Assembly (NCBI RefSeq): GCF_001697225.1
Contig: NZ_CP014671.1
Location: 1,550,001-1,614,000 of the forward strand
DNA length: 64,000 nucleotides
From: Immundisolibacter cernigliae
GTDB lineage: Bacteria > Pseudomonadota > Gammaproteobacteria > Immundisolibacterales > Immundisolibacteraceae
Direction: 5' to 3'
Position numbers and translations under genes: made by a program. Every line of letters begins with the position of its first letter. Within the stretch, counting starts at the first letter, position 1. Under the pieces are notes generated by a model, which made no database searches, had not been told where the DNA came from, and saw only the letters and a list, made by a program, of their open reading frames with translations. Positions 18,286-29,817 of the stretch are shown one piece after another.

Positions 18286-20742
18286 ATGTCCGGTCCCGAA
18301 CTGCCCATCGACGAAGCTCTGCCGGCGCTGCGCGCCGCCCTGGACGACCACCCGGCGGTGGTGCTGGAGGCGCCGCCGGGCGCCGGCAAGACCACGCGCG
18401 TGCCGCTCGACCTGCTGGCCGCGCCGTGGCTCGGGGATCAGAAAATCCTGCTGCTGGAGCCGCGCCGCCTGGCCGCGCGCGCGGCGGCCCGGCGCATGGC
18501 GAGCCTGCTCGGCGAGGCCGAGGGCCAGACCGTCGGCTACCGCACGCGCCTGGACAGCCGCGTCTCGGCGGCCACGCGCATCGAGGTCATCACCGAGGGC
18601 ATCCTGACGCGGTTGCTGCAGGCCGACCCGGCGCTCACCGGCGTCGGGCTGGTGATCTTCGACGAGTTCCACGAGCGCAGCCTGCAGGCCGATCTGGGCC
18701 TGGCGCTGTGCCTGCAGGCGCAGGCGCTGCTGCGGCCGGACCTGCGGCTGCTGGTGATGAGCGCCACGCTGGATGGCGCCGCCGTGGCGCAGCTGCTCGG
18801 CGGCGCGCCGCGCGTCAGCAGCGCCGGGCGCAGTTTTCCGGTGAGCGTGCGCCACCTGCCGGGCGACGGACCGCTCGAAGGGCGCATCGTGGCGGCCATC
18901 CGCCGGGCGCTGGCGGAAGAAACCGGCAGCCTGCTGGTGTTCCTGCCCGGCACGCCGGAAATCCGCCGCCTTGCCGCCCAGCTTGAACGTGCCGAGCTGC
19001 CGGCCGACGTGCGCGTGTGCCCGCTGTATGCCGGGCTGGATGCGGCGGCGCAGGATGCCGCCATCGCCGCGCCGCCGCCCGGCGAGCGCAAGATCGTGCT
19101 GGCCACCCGCATCGCCGAGAGCAGCCTCACCATCGACGGCATCGGCGTGGTCATCGACGCCGGACTGAGTCGCCACACGCGCTTCAACCCGCGTACCGGC
19201 ATGGACGGCCTGGTCACGGTGCCGGTGTCGCGGGCAGCGGCCGAGCAGCGCGCCGGCCGCGCCGGGCGCCTCGGGCCGGGCGTGTGTTTTCGGTTGTGGA
19301 GCGAGGCCGAGCACAGCCGCCTGCCGGCATACGCCGCGCCAGAAATCGCGGTGGCGGATCTGGCCCCGCTGGCCCTGGAACTGGCCCTGTGGGGCGTGCG
19401 CGACCCGGCGGAACTGGCCTGGCTGACGCCGCCGCCGGCGCCGCATCTGGCGCAGGCGCGGCAGTTGTTGCAGGCGCTGGGCGCACTGGATGCCAGCGCA
19501 GCAATCACCCCACACGGCCGCGCCCTGGCCGGTCTTGGTCTGCCGCCGCGCCTGGCGCATTTGCTGCTGGCCGGCGCCAGTGCCGACGCCTGCCTGCTGG
19601 CGGCGCTGCTGGCCGAGCGGGACGTCCTGCGCCGCACGCCGGGGCAGGCGCCGGCGGTGGACATCGAGCTGCGCCTGACGGCGCTGCGCACCGGGCGCGC
19701 CGGCGGCGATGCGGACCGCGCGGCCTTCGATGCCGTGCTGCGCCTGGCGCGGCGCCTGCAGTCGCGATTGCCGGCTGGCGCCGGCGTGTCACAAAGCTGC
19801 GGCGCACTGCTGGCGCTGGCCTTTCCGGACCGCATCGCCCAGCGGCGCAGTCGCGGCAGTTATCGGCTCGCCAACGGCCGCGGCGCGACCCTGGATGCGG
19901 CCGATGCGCTCGCAGGAGCCGAATTCCTGGTGGTGGCGGAACTGGACGACATAGGCGACAACGCCCGCATCCGACTGGCCGCCGGCATCGAGCGCAGCGA
20001 AATCGAGGCCGTCTGCGGGCCGCTGCTCGAGACCGTCGAGCAGGTGCGCTTCGACGCCGCCAGCGGCGCCGTGCAGGCGCGGCGGGTGCAGCGCCTGGGC
20101 GCCCTGGTGCTGGCGGACGATCCGTTGCCGCAGCCTTCGGCCGCGGCCATCGCCGGGGCACTGCTGGAGGCCATCGCCCGCCGCGGCGTCGCCGCCCTGC
20201 CGTGGAGCGATGCCGACCGGCAACTGCGCGCGCGGGTCGCCCTCATGGTCCGCCTGGAACCCGAAGCCGGCTGGCCGGACCTGTCCGATGCGGCCCTGCA
20301 AGCGGGTCTTGCCGACTGGCTGCGTCCGTACCTGCCGGGCCTGCGGCGGATGGACGATCTTGCCGACGGGGGGCTGCGAATGGCGCTGTCCGGGCTGCTC
20401 GACCACGCCCAGGCCCGGCATCTGGACGCCGAACTGCCCCGCGAGCTCACCGTCAACGGCCGTGCGCGTGCCATCGACTACGCGGCCGACACACCCGTGC
20501 TGGCGGTGCGCCTGCAGGACCTGTTCGGCCAGCACGACACGCCGCGCCTGGCCGGCGGGCGATTGCCGCTGGTGCTGCACCTGCTGTCACCGGCCGGCCG
20601 GCCGGTGGCGGTGACGGCTGACCTTGGCGGCTTCTGGCGCGGCGCCTACGCCGAGGTGCGCAAGCAGATGCGTGGGCGCTACCCCAAGCACCCGTGGCCG
20701 GACGATCCGCTCGCTGCCGCGCCGCCGGCGCCGCGGCGTTAG
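18286..20742 (+). CDS. hrpB: ATP-dependent RNA helicase HrpB
   Basis: DEAH-family helicase of 818 residues, the standard HrpB length. Motif I is EAPPGAGKTTRVPL (near residue 29), motif II DEFHERSLQ, motif III MSATLDG and motif VI QRAGRAGR, followed by the HA2-like region and the HrpB-specific C-terminal domain (GGFWRGAYAEVRKQMRGRYPKHPWPDDP). Its cellular role is ill-defined; it is not required for core growth in enterics. It is divergent from the monooxygenase gene, whose start lies 122 bases away, and sits as a housekeeping island among catabolic genes. Confidence 0.95.
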   Translation: MSGPELPIDEALPALRAALDDHPAVVLEAPPGAGKTTRVPLDLLAAPWLGDQKILLLEPRRLAARAAARRMASLLGEAEGQTVGYRTRLDSRVSAATRIEVITEGILTRLLQADPALTGVGLVIFDEFHERSLQADLGLALCLQAQALLRPDLRLLVMSATLDGAAVAQLLGGAPRVSSAGRSFPVSVRHLPGDGPLEGRIVAAIRRALAEETGSLLVFLPGTPEIRRLAAQLERAELPADVRVCPLYAGLDAAAQDAAIAAPPPGERKIVLATRIAESSLTIDGIGVVIDAGLSRHTRFNPRTGMDGLVTVPVSRAAAEQRAGRAGRLGPGVCFRLWSEAEHSRLPAYAAPEIAVADLAPLALELALWGVRDPAELAWLTPPPAPHLAQARQLLQALGALDASAAITPHGRALAGLGLPPRLAHLLLAGASADACLLAALLAERDVLRRTPGQAPAVDIELRLTALRTGRAGGDADRAAFDAVLRLARRLQSRLPAGAGVSQSCGALLALAFPDRIAQRRSRGSYRLANGRGATLDAADALAGAEFLVVAELDDIGDNARIRLAAGIERSEIEAVCGPLLETVEQVRFDAASGAVQARRVQRLGALVLADDPLPQPSAAAIAGALLEAIARRGVAALPWSDADRQLRARVALMVRLEPEAGWPDLSDAALQAGLADWLRPYLPGLRRMDDLADGGLRMALSGLLDHAQARHLDAELPRELTVNGRARAIDYAADTPVLAVRLQDLFGQHDTPRLAGGRLPLVLHLLSPAGRPVAVTADLGGFWRGAYAEVRKQMRGRYPKHPWPDDPLAAAPPAPRR

Positions 20743-20759
20743 GCGACGCAAGTGGCCGG

Positions 20760-22484
20760 CTACCGGCGTGCGGCGGCGTGCTCGCCCGCCAGCGCTCCGA
20801 AGGTAAGGGCAGGTCCGATGGTGCCGCCGGCCGACCAGTAGGCCTGGGCGGCCGGCGAGGCGATGCAGTTGCCGGCGCCGTACAGGCCCGGGATGGGCGC
20901 GCCGAAGGCGTCCAGCACCCGTGCGTGGGTGTCGATGCGCGGGCCGCCCTTGGTGTCCAGCACGCCCGCGCACAGGATGATGGCGTAGTACGGCCCCTGG
21001 TCTGCCAGCGGATGCATGGTGGGGTTCGGCGACGGATTTGTCTGATCAGGCGGCCGGTACATGTTGTGGAAATAGCCCTCGACCGGCGTTTCGCCGCGCT
21101 GAAAATCGGCGTCCTTGCCGCTCGTCGCAAAGCCGTTGAAGCGGCTAACCGTGTGCACAAGCTGCCCGGCAAAATCATCGTCCAGCGCAAATCCGCCGGT
21201 ATGTGGCGCGAGCTGCGCCAGGCGCGCGCCGATGGCGGCGCCCAGCGTCTGGAAATCGGCACCCTCGATCACATACGGCGCCGGCCCCGGCGGAAGCGGG
21301 AACATGCCGGCGAATTGCTCCGCCACGCGCCGGTCGTAGACCATGAAGGTCAGCAGATTGCGGTACTCGGCGCGCTGCGGGTCCCACACGAAGTGCAGCT
21401 GCGCCCGTTCGTTGTAGACGAACTTCTCGTTCACATAGCGCCGGCCGGTGCGGTCTACCTGCAGCATGGCGTCGCCCGGCGGCACGAACACGTTCATCGG
21501 CACCGCCGAGTTCACCACCGCCTGTTCGAACACCAGCTCGGCCCACCAGGCGTGCTGCATGTTGCCCAGCTGGGCGCCTGCCGCCTGGGCCAGCGGGATG
21601 AAATCGCCCTGCGCCGCCGGCACCGTGCAGCCGCCGTACACCGGCCCGCGCAGAAAGCGCCGGCGCAGGTCCGCGTTGTGGATGAAGCCGCCGGTGCCGA
21701 ACACCACGCCGCGCCGGGCGCGCAGGTGATGCGTCTTTTGGTCGGCGTCCGCCACCTCGACACCCACCACGGCGCCATTGGCGTCCTGGACCAGGCGCAC
21801 CGCGCGTTGTCGGAAGCGCACCTCGATGCCACGCGCCTTGACCGCGACCTCGAACTGGCGCGCGATCTCGTCGCCCATGCCCGGCGCGCCGTCCGGCCGG
21901 CGCGGCGACAGGATGCGCCCCAGCGGCGCCTCGTTTTGCGCCAGCGCGGCGTAGTAATCCGGCATGTACTCGTAGCCCGCGCCGCCGGGGAAGAACGTGC
22001 TGCCCAGGGCGCCCAGCGTCTCGAGCCGCTGCACCACGCGTGCGGCGTGGTCGTAAAAAGTCGCGATCAGCGCGTAGTCGTCCGGCGCGAGACCCAGCTG
22101 CGTATCAGCCGCGTTGTACAGCTCCGGATACGACAGGCGCGCCATGTAGCGCAGCGCCGCCGCGCGCTCGTCGGTGAGGCCGCGGGCGCGCATCAGGTGG
22201 TTATTGGGAATCCAGTAACCACCCTGCGATTTGGCCGTGGTGCCGCCGAAGTAGTCGGCCTTTTCAATCATCAGCACGGCCGCGTCTGCCTGTCGGGCAA
22301 AGATGGCCGCCGCGGCGCCGGCGGCACCGGTGCCGACCACCAGCACGTCGGTTTCCGCATCCCAGTGCGCAACGTTGTGCGCCGCCACCACCGGCGCCGC
22401 GCCCAGCAGCCCGACCCCGACCATGCCGGCGCTGCCGGCCAGCAGCCGCCGCCGGGCCGGGTCCGGCAGATCATTTCGTTTCAT
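20760..22484 (-). CDS. Tat-exported FAD-dependent oxidoreductase, KstD/fumarate-reductase-like
   Basis: A 574-residue flavoprotein. A twin-arginine signal (RRRLL at 11-15, then a hydrophobic stretch ending AAPVVAA) predicts export of the folded, FAD-loaded enzyme. The FAD fold starts [14 protein letters not shown] (near 47-60), and EKADYFGGTTAKSQGG is the FAD_binding_2 signature. Near the C-terminus AYWSAGGTIGPALTFG resembles the region of 3-ketosteroid delta1-dehydrogenase that carries its catalytic Tyr and Gly. It is therefore a dehydrogenase or reductase of a ring ketone or enoyl-type substrate, but specificity is unproven. The ATG at 22484 has GGAGG upstream. It is divergent from the acyl-CoA dehydrogenase genes. 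Confidence 0.75.
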   Translation of the reverse strand: MKRNDLPDPARRRLLAGSAGMVGVGLLGAAPVVAAHNVAHWDAETDVLVVGTGAAGAAAAIFARQADAAVLMIEKADYFGGTTAKSQGGYWIPNNHLMRARGLTDERAAALRYMARLSYPELYNAADTQLGLAPDDYALIATFYDHAARVVQRLETLGALGSTFFPGGAGYEYMPDYYAALAQNEAPLGRILSPRRPDGAPGMGDEIARQFEVAVKARGIEVRFRQRAVRLVQDANGAVVGVEVADADQKTHHLRARRGVVFGTGGFIHNADLRRRFLRGPVYGGCTVPAAQGDFIPLAQAAGAQLGNMQHAWWAELVFEQAVVNSAVPMNVFVPPGDAMLQVDRTGRRYVNEKFVYNERAQLHFVWDPQRAEYRNLLTFMVYDRRVAEQFAGMFPLPPGPAPYVIEGADFQTLGAAIGARLAQLAPHTGGFALDDDFAGQLVHTVSRFNGFATSGKDADFQRGETPVEGYFHNMYRPPDQTNPSPNPTMHPLADQGPYYAIILCAGVLDTKGGPRIDTHARVLDAFGAPIPGLYGAGNCIASPAAQAYWSAGGTIGPALTFGALAGEHAAARR

Positions 22485-23691
22485 CGTTATTTGCCTCCTC
22501 CCCTCGGGACCGGGCAAGTAGAGCATGGGCGGCAGGGGTGGGCGTGCCGGCCGCAGGGGGCACTACAATCGCCCGAGCCGGTCTGGAGGAAGCCCATGGA
22601 TCTTGATTTCTCGCCCGAAGACGAAGCCTTTCGCGCCGAGGTGCGCGAGTTTCTTGCGACGCAGTACCCGGCCGACATCCGCCGCAAGGTGGAGCTGGGG
22701 CTGGCGTTGGGCAAGGACGATTACGTGCGCTTCCAGCGCCTGCTGTACCTGAAAGGCTGGATCGCGCCGTCGTGGCCGGTGGAGCACGGCGGCTGCGGCT
22801 GGTCGGCCACGCGGCGGTACATCTTTGAGGACGAGCTGGCCGCTGCGGACACGCCGCGCATCATGCCGTTTGGCCTGAAGATGCTGGCGCCGGTGCTGAT
22901 GGCGTTCGGCTCGCCGGCCCAGAAGCAGCGTTTCCTGCCGCGCATCCTGTCCTCCGAGGACTGGTGGTGCCAGGGTTACTCGGAACCGGGCGCGGGCTCC
23001 GATCTGGCCTCGCTGCGCACGCGCGCGGAACCGGCCGAGGGCGGCTACCGGGTGAGCGGCTCCAAGCTGTGGACCACCTACGCCCATTACGCCAACTGGA
23101 TGTTCGCGCTGGTGCGCACGGCAAGTACCGGCAAGAAGCAGGAGGGCATTTCCTTCCTGCTGATCGACATGCAAAGCCGGGGCGTGAGCGTGCGGCCGAT
23201 CATCACCATCGACGGCCTGCACGTGGTCAACCAGGTGTTCCTGGAGGACGTATTCGCGCCGGCCGATTGTCTGGTCGGCGGCGAGGGCCAGGGCTGGACC
23301 ATCGCCAAGTTCCTGCTCGGTCACGAACGCAGCAACATCGCCGGCGTGGCGCGCAGCAAGCAGCAACTGCGGCGCCTGAAGCGCATCGCCGCCGAGCGCC
23401 GGCTGCTGGGTGACGCCCGTTTCGCGGACCAGCTGGCGCGGCTCGAAATCGAACTGCTGGCGCTGGAGTACACGGACCTGCGCGCGCTGTGGGAAGAAGC
23501 CGCCGGTCACGCGCCGGGGCCGCAGGCGTCCTTGCTCAAGGTGCGCGGCACGCAAATCCAGCAGGCCATCACGGAACTGCTGATGCAGGCGGTCGGCCCC
23601 TATGCGCTGCCTTACGACGCCAAGGTGCTCAAGCTCGGCTGGCAGGAGGCGGAAGCGGTCGGGCCGGAGTACGCGGCGCTGCTGGCGGCGA

Positions 23692-23720
23692 GCTATTTGT
23701 TCCATCCCGGATCATCATAT
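23692..23720 (+). repeat. left target duplication and left inverted repeat of the IS element
   Basis: The target duplicate GCTATT (23692-23697) is followed by the left terminal repeat starting TGTTCCATCCCGG at 23698. Against the reverse complement of the right end (TGTCACGTCCCGG...), 15 of the first 23 bases match, including the TGT tip and the TCCCGG core. Confidence 0.85.
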
Positions 23721-24777
23721 AGTTCCGTCTCGGTCCCCGCTGCTGCTGGCGCGCGAGGTGTTCCGGGAGCTGGCAGGGGACGGGAAAGCGGTTGATCGGG
23801 AGGTGTCCGCATGCTGATTGCACTGCACAAACAAGCCCGCACCACGCCCCACGTGCGGGCGCAGATCGCGGCCAGTGATGAGCCGGTGGCGGTGCTGGCC
23901 CGCCGCTTTGGCGTCACCGAGCCGACGATCTACAAATGGAAGCGGCGCCCGGATGTCTACGACCGGCCGCACACCGCGCACCGCCTGCAAACGACGTTGA
24001 CCCCCGGCCAGGAGGCGATCGTGGTCTACCTGCGCCGGGCCCTGCTGCTGCCGCTGGACGACCTGCTGGCGGTGACGCGCGAGTTCCTGTGTCCGGACGT
24101 GTCCCGCTCCGGGCTGGACCGCTGCCTGCGCCGCCACGGCGTGGGCAACCTGCGCGCCCTGCGCCCGGCGCCGGACAAAGCGGTCAGCAAGACCTTCAAG
24201 ACCTACGTGCCCGGCTTTGTGCACGTCGACGTGAAGTACCTGCCGCAGATGGCCGACGAGGACCGGCGCCGGTTCCTGTTCGTGGCCATCGATCGGGCCA
24301 CCCGCTGGGTTTACGTGGCCCTGAAAGCCGACAAGAGCGCGCGCTCGGCGCGCGCCTTCCTCAGTGCCCTGGCCACGGCCTGCCCGGTGCGCATCACGCG
24401 CCTGCTCACCGACAACGGCACCGAGTTCACGGACCGGCTGTTCGGGAGCCGGGCGCGGGCCCCGACCGGGACGCATGAGTTCGATCGCCTGTGCCAGGAA
24501 CTGGGCATCGAGCACCGTCTGACGCCCCCGCGCCACCCGCAGACCAATGGCATGGTCGAGCGCTTCAACGGGCGCATCGCGGACCTGCTGCGCACGCACC
24601 ACTTCAGGTCCAGCGAGGACCTGGAGCAGACCCTGCACCGCTATGTCACGCTCTACAACCACCACTTGCCGCAGAAGGCACTGAACGCCCAGACTCCGGC
24701 TCAAGCGCTTCAGCACTGGTACGCTTCAAAACCGGAGCTGTTTCATCGAAGGCCAAATAATCGGCCGGGACGTGACA
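23698..24777 (+). mobile_element. IS481-family insertion sequence, 1080 bp
   Basis: Bounded by imperfect inverted repeats with TG/CA tips and flanked by a 6-bp direct duplication GCTATT (23692-23697 and 24778-24783). It contains one DDE transposase gene on the plus strand with a GGAGG ribosome site. Length, single reading frame, 6-bp duplication and CTA-containing target all fit the IS481 family. The insertion splits an acyl-CoA dehydrogenase gene. The flanking gene remains perfectly rejoinable, which suggests a recent event. The exact ends could shift by one or two bases because the duplicated string can be read as AGCTATTT. Confidence 0.92.
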
Positions 24778-24866
24778 GCTATTTCGACGCCCGCAAGACC
24801 TCGATCTACGGCGGCTCGAACGAGATTCAGAAGAACATCCTGGCCAAGGCCGTGTTCGGCCTGTAA
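23811..24866 (+). CDS. IS481-family transposase, reading through into the interrupted host gene
   Basis: DDE recombinase with an N-terminal helix-turn-helix (about 22-45: DEPVAVLARRFGVTEPTIYKW) and a catalytic rve core with D140 (HVDVKYL), D201 (LTDNGTEF) and E250 (GMVERFNG). The element itself encodes only up to residue 322/323. No stop occurs before the right end, so the frame continues through the target duplication into the acyl-CoA dehydrogenase tail, giving a 351-residue chimera. With a CTAG target, codon 324 would be TAG; here it is TAT. Whether the tailed protein is active is unknown. Confidence 0.9.
   Translation: MLIALHKQARTTPHVRAQIAASDEPVAVLARRFGVTEPTIYKWKRRPDVYDRPHTAHRLQTTLTPGQEAIVVYLRRALLLPLDDLLAVTREFLCPDVSRSGLDRCLRRHGVGNLRALRPAPDKAVSKTFKTYVPGFVHVDVKYLPQMADEDRRRFLFVAIDRATRWVYVALKADKSARSARAFLSALATACPVRITRLLTDNGTEFTDRLFGSRARAPTGTHEFDRLCQELGIEHRLTPPRHPQTNGMVERFNGRIADLLRTHHFRSSEDLEQTLHRYVTLYNHHLPQKALNAQTPAQALQHWYASKPELFHRRPNNRPGRDSYFDARKTSIYGGSNEIQKNILAKAVFGL
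24755..24783 (-). repeat. right inverted repeat and right target duplication of the IS element
   Basis: The terminal repeat ends ...CCGGGACGTGACA at 24777 and is followed by the second copy of the 6-bp target GCTATT (24778-24783). The last transposase-frame codons overlap this end, so the repeat is also coding sequence. Confidence 0.85.
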
Positions 24867-24880
24867 CGGAAGACCTCCTC

Positions 24881-26011
24881 ATGGACTTTGCCCTGTCGGA
24901 ATTCCAGCAACTGCTGAAGGAACAGGCCGAGCGCTTCGTCGAGCGCGATTACGGCTTTGAGCAGCGCCGCGCGATCATCGCGGCTGAACCGGGCTTCAGC
25001 CCGGCGCACTGGCGGACCTTCGCCGAGCTGGGCTGGCTCGGTCTGCCGTTTGCGGAAGACAGCGGCGGTTTCGGCGGCACGGCGGCGGACCTGGCCATCC
25101 TGTTCGAGGTGTTCGGCCGCGGCCTGGTGGTGGAGCCGTACCTGGCCACCGTGCTGGGCGCGCTGGCCGTGGAGCGCGGCGGCAGCCCGGCGCAAAAGGA
25201 GGCCATCCTGCCCGGCGTGATCGCCGGCTCGCACAAGCTCACGCTGGCCAGCACCGAGACCGGCGGGCGGCCGGGCGCGCTGCAGGTGGCAACCAAGGCC
25301 CGCAAGGTGACCGGCGGCTGGCAGCTGTCCGGGCGCAAGGCGGTGGTGCTGCACGGCGCCAGCGCCGACACGCTGGTGGTGAGTGCGCGCAGCCACGGCG
25401 CCCAAGACGCGCCGGGCGGCATCGGGCTGTTCCTGGTGCCGGCCAGGGCCTACGGCGTGACCCGCCGCGGCTATGCCACCATCGACGGCCTGCGCGCGGC
25501 CGAAATCACGCTGGACCGGGTGGAGCTGGGTGACGACGCGCTGCTGGGCGAGGCGACCAGTGGTTTTGCACTGCTCGACGAATTGCTCGATGTGGCCGCC
25601 ATCGCCGGCTGCGCCGAGGCGCTCGGCTGCATGCAGGCGCTGATCGACCGCACCGCCGAGTACCTGCGCACGCGCGAGCAGTTCGGTCGCAAGATCGGCG
25701 AGTTTCAGGTGCTGCAGCACGCGCTGGTGGACATGTACATGGCCGCCGAGCAGGCGCGTTCGATCACGCTCGCGGCGGCGCTCAAGGCCGATGCCCCGGC
25801 GCCGGAACGCCAGCGCCTGGTGGCTGCGGCGCGCCAGGTCTGCGCCGAGGCAGGACGGCTGGTCGGGCAGACGGCGGTGCAGCTGCACGGCGGCATCGGC
25901 GTCACCGACGAGCTCGACGTGGCGCATTACTTCAAGCGCCTGACGATGCTGCCGGTGTGGTTTGCCGACAACGGCCAGCCGCTGGACCGGTTCATCGCGG
26001 CCAGCGGCTGA
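24881..26011 (+). CDS. acyl-CoA dehydrogenase, divergent partner subunit
   Basis: A 376-residue flavin-type acyl-CoA dehydrogenase starting 14 bases after the broken dehydrogenase gene. The helical N-terminal domain (LLKEQAERFVERDYGFEQRR), the beta-domain and the C-terminal helices (FGRKIGEFQVLQHALVDMYM, LHGGIGVTDELDVAHYFKRL) are all present. The usual SEPGAGSD loop is replaced by STETGGRPGAL, as in the non-canonical subunits of heterotetrameric dehydrogenases from steroid and branched side-chain degradation. I infer that it worked with the interrupted subunit. Its stop overlaps the next ATG by one base. Confidence 0.85.
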   Translation: MDFALSEFQQLLKEQAERFVERDYGFEQRRAIIAAEPGFSPAHWRTFAELGWLGLPFAEDSGGFGGTAADLAILFEVFGRGLVVEPYLATVLGALAVERGGSPAQKEAILPGVIAGSHKLTLASTETGGRPGALQVATKARKVTGGWQLSGRKAVVLHGASADTLVVSARSHGAQDAPGGIGLFLVPARAYGVTRRGYATIDGLRAAEITLDRVELGDDALLGEATSGFALLDELLDVAAIAGCAEALGCMQALIDRTAEYLRTREQFGRKIGEFQVLQHALVDMYMAAEQARSITLAAALKADAPAPERQRLVAAARQVCAEAGRLVGQTAVQLHGGIGVTDELDVAHYFKRLTMLPVWFADNGQPLDRFIAASG

Positions 26012-26922
26012 TGGTGCAGTCGAACGCGGCGGTGTCGCCGCGCACCGCCGCCGGCCTGTTCGTGCTGATGGTGGTGCTGTGGGGCGTCAACTGGCCGGTG
26101 ATGAAGGTCGGCCTGGACTACATCCCGCCATTTCACTTCGCCCTGCTGCGCATGACGCTGGGCGCCGTGACCATGTTCGCCGTGGCCGCGCTGGCCGGCG
26201 AGCTGCGCCTGCCGGTGCGCCAGGACTGGCCGATCGTGCTCAGCATCGGCCTGATCCAGATGGGCACGTTCATGGTGCTGAGCCTCCTCGGGCTGCGCTT
26301 CGTCGGCTCCGGGCGGGCGGCGATCCTGGCCTACACCACGCCGTTGTGGGTGCTGCCGCTGTCGGTGTGGGTGCTCAAGGAGCGTCTCAGCGGCGGCAAG
26401 ATTGCCGGCTTCGTGCTGGGTCTGGCCGGCGTGGCGGTGCTGTTCAACCCGGTCGGCTTCGACTGGGGCGATCGGCGGGTGCTGTTGGGCAATGGCCTAC
26501 TGCTGTTGGGCGCCGCGCTGTGGGCGCTGCAGATCGTGCACGTGCGCACCCACCGCTGGGTCGGCACGCCGCTGTCGCTGCTGCCCTGGCAGCAGACGGT
26601 GGCGGTGCTGCTGCTGGCCCCGCTGGCCATCATGTTCGAGCCGAACGCCACGATTCGCTGGACACCCGAGTCGATCGCCATCCTGGCGTACAACGGGCCG
26701 CTGACCAGCGGGCTGTGCTTCTGGATCCTGCTGACCGTCACCCGCGCGCTGCCGGCGGTGACCACGTCCATCGGCTCGCTGGCAACGCCGCTGGTCGGCA
26801 TGCTGGCCGGCGCCTGGTGGCTGGGCGAGCCGCTGTCGGCCACCAACACCGGGGGGCTGGCGCTGATCGGCGGTGCCGTTGCGATGCTGGTGCTCAGCGA
26901 GGCCTGGTCGCGACGCGCCTGA
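26011..26922 (+). CDS. EamA/DMT-family transporter
   Basis: A 303-residue permease with ten predicted membrane helices in two EamA repeats (first begins LFVLMVVLWGVNWPVMKVGL, second VLLGNGLLLLGAALWALQIV). The start codon overlaps the stop of the acyl-CoA dehydrogenase, so it is part of the same operon and may export a pathway intermediate or toxic product. DMT proteins are too diverse to name the substrate. The ATG at 26011 is preferred over upstream codons that lie within the dehydrogenase gene. Confidence 0.85.
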   Translation: MVQSNAAVSPRTAAGLFVLMVVLWGVNWPVMKVGLDYIPPFHFALLRMTLGAVTMFAVAALAGELRLPVRQDWPIVLSIGLIQMGTFMVLSLLGLRFVGSGRAAILAYTTPLWVLPLSVWVLKERLSGGKIAGFVLGLAGVAVLFNPVGFDWGDRRVLLGNGLLLLGAALWALQIVHVRTHRWVGTPLSLLPWQQTVAVLLLAPLAIMFEPNATIRWTPESIAILAYNGPLTSGLCFWILLTVTRALPAVTTSIGSLATPLVGMLAGAWWLGEPLSATNTGGLALIGGAVAMLVLSEAWSRRA

Positions 26923-27045
26923 CGGCCGGCGGGTAGGCGCCGCCCGAATCGGCGGGATACGATTGCCCACCGCCGTGGTGGCGGACGGTCCGCCCGCCAC
27001 TCGACGTAAATCACCGATGACCCGCCCGCATTCCCCGACAGTGCC

Positions 27046-29816
<2,771 letters not shown>

Positions 29817-29817
<1 letters not shown>

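Larger units (their letters stand above)
22596..24866 (+). pseudogene. acyl-CoA dehydrogenase gene interrupted by an IS481-family element
   Basis: The first part (22596-23697, 367 codons) is an acyl-CoA dehydrogenase with the FAD/substrate loop YSEPGAGSD near 128-136. At the codons for AASY an insertion sequence enters, and the remaining tail (FDARKTSIYGGSNEIQKNILAKAVFGL) resumes at 24784. Removing the element plus one 6-bp duplicate restores a 394-residue protein of normal length. As it stands, the N-terminal piece runs into IS sequence and stops at 23795, losing the conserved C-terminal FAD-contact helix, so activity is probably lost. GGAGG precedes the ATG, and TACAAT at 22564 may be its -10. 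The next gene is probably the partner subunit. Confidence 0.92.

Noticed and set aside
20694-23795. A single 1033-codon plus-strand frame seeming to fuse unknown sequence to acyl-CoA dehydrogenase
   Set aside because: The first two-thirds is antisense to the flavoprotein gene; the real start is the ATG at 22596 with a GGAGG site.
23811-24866. Transposase-acyl-CoA dehydrogenase tail as a genuine evolved domain fusion
   Set aside because: The join falls exactly at the IS edge and target duplicate; it is an insertion artefact, though it may be translated.
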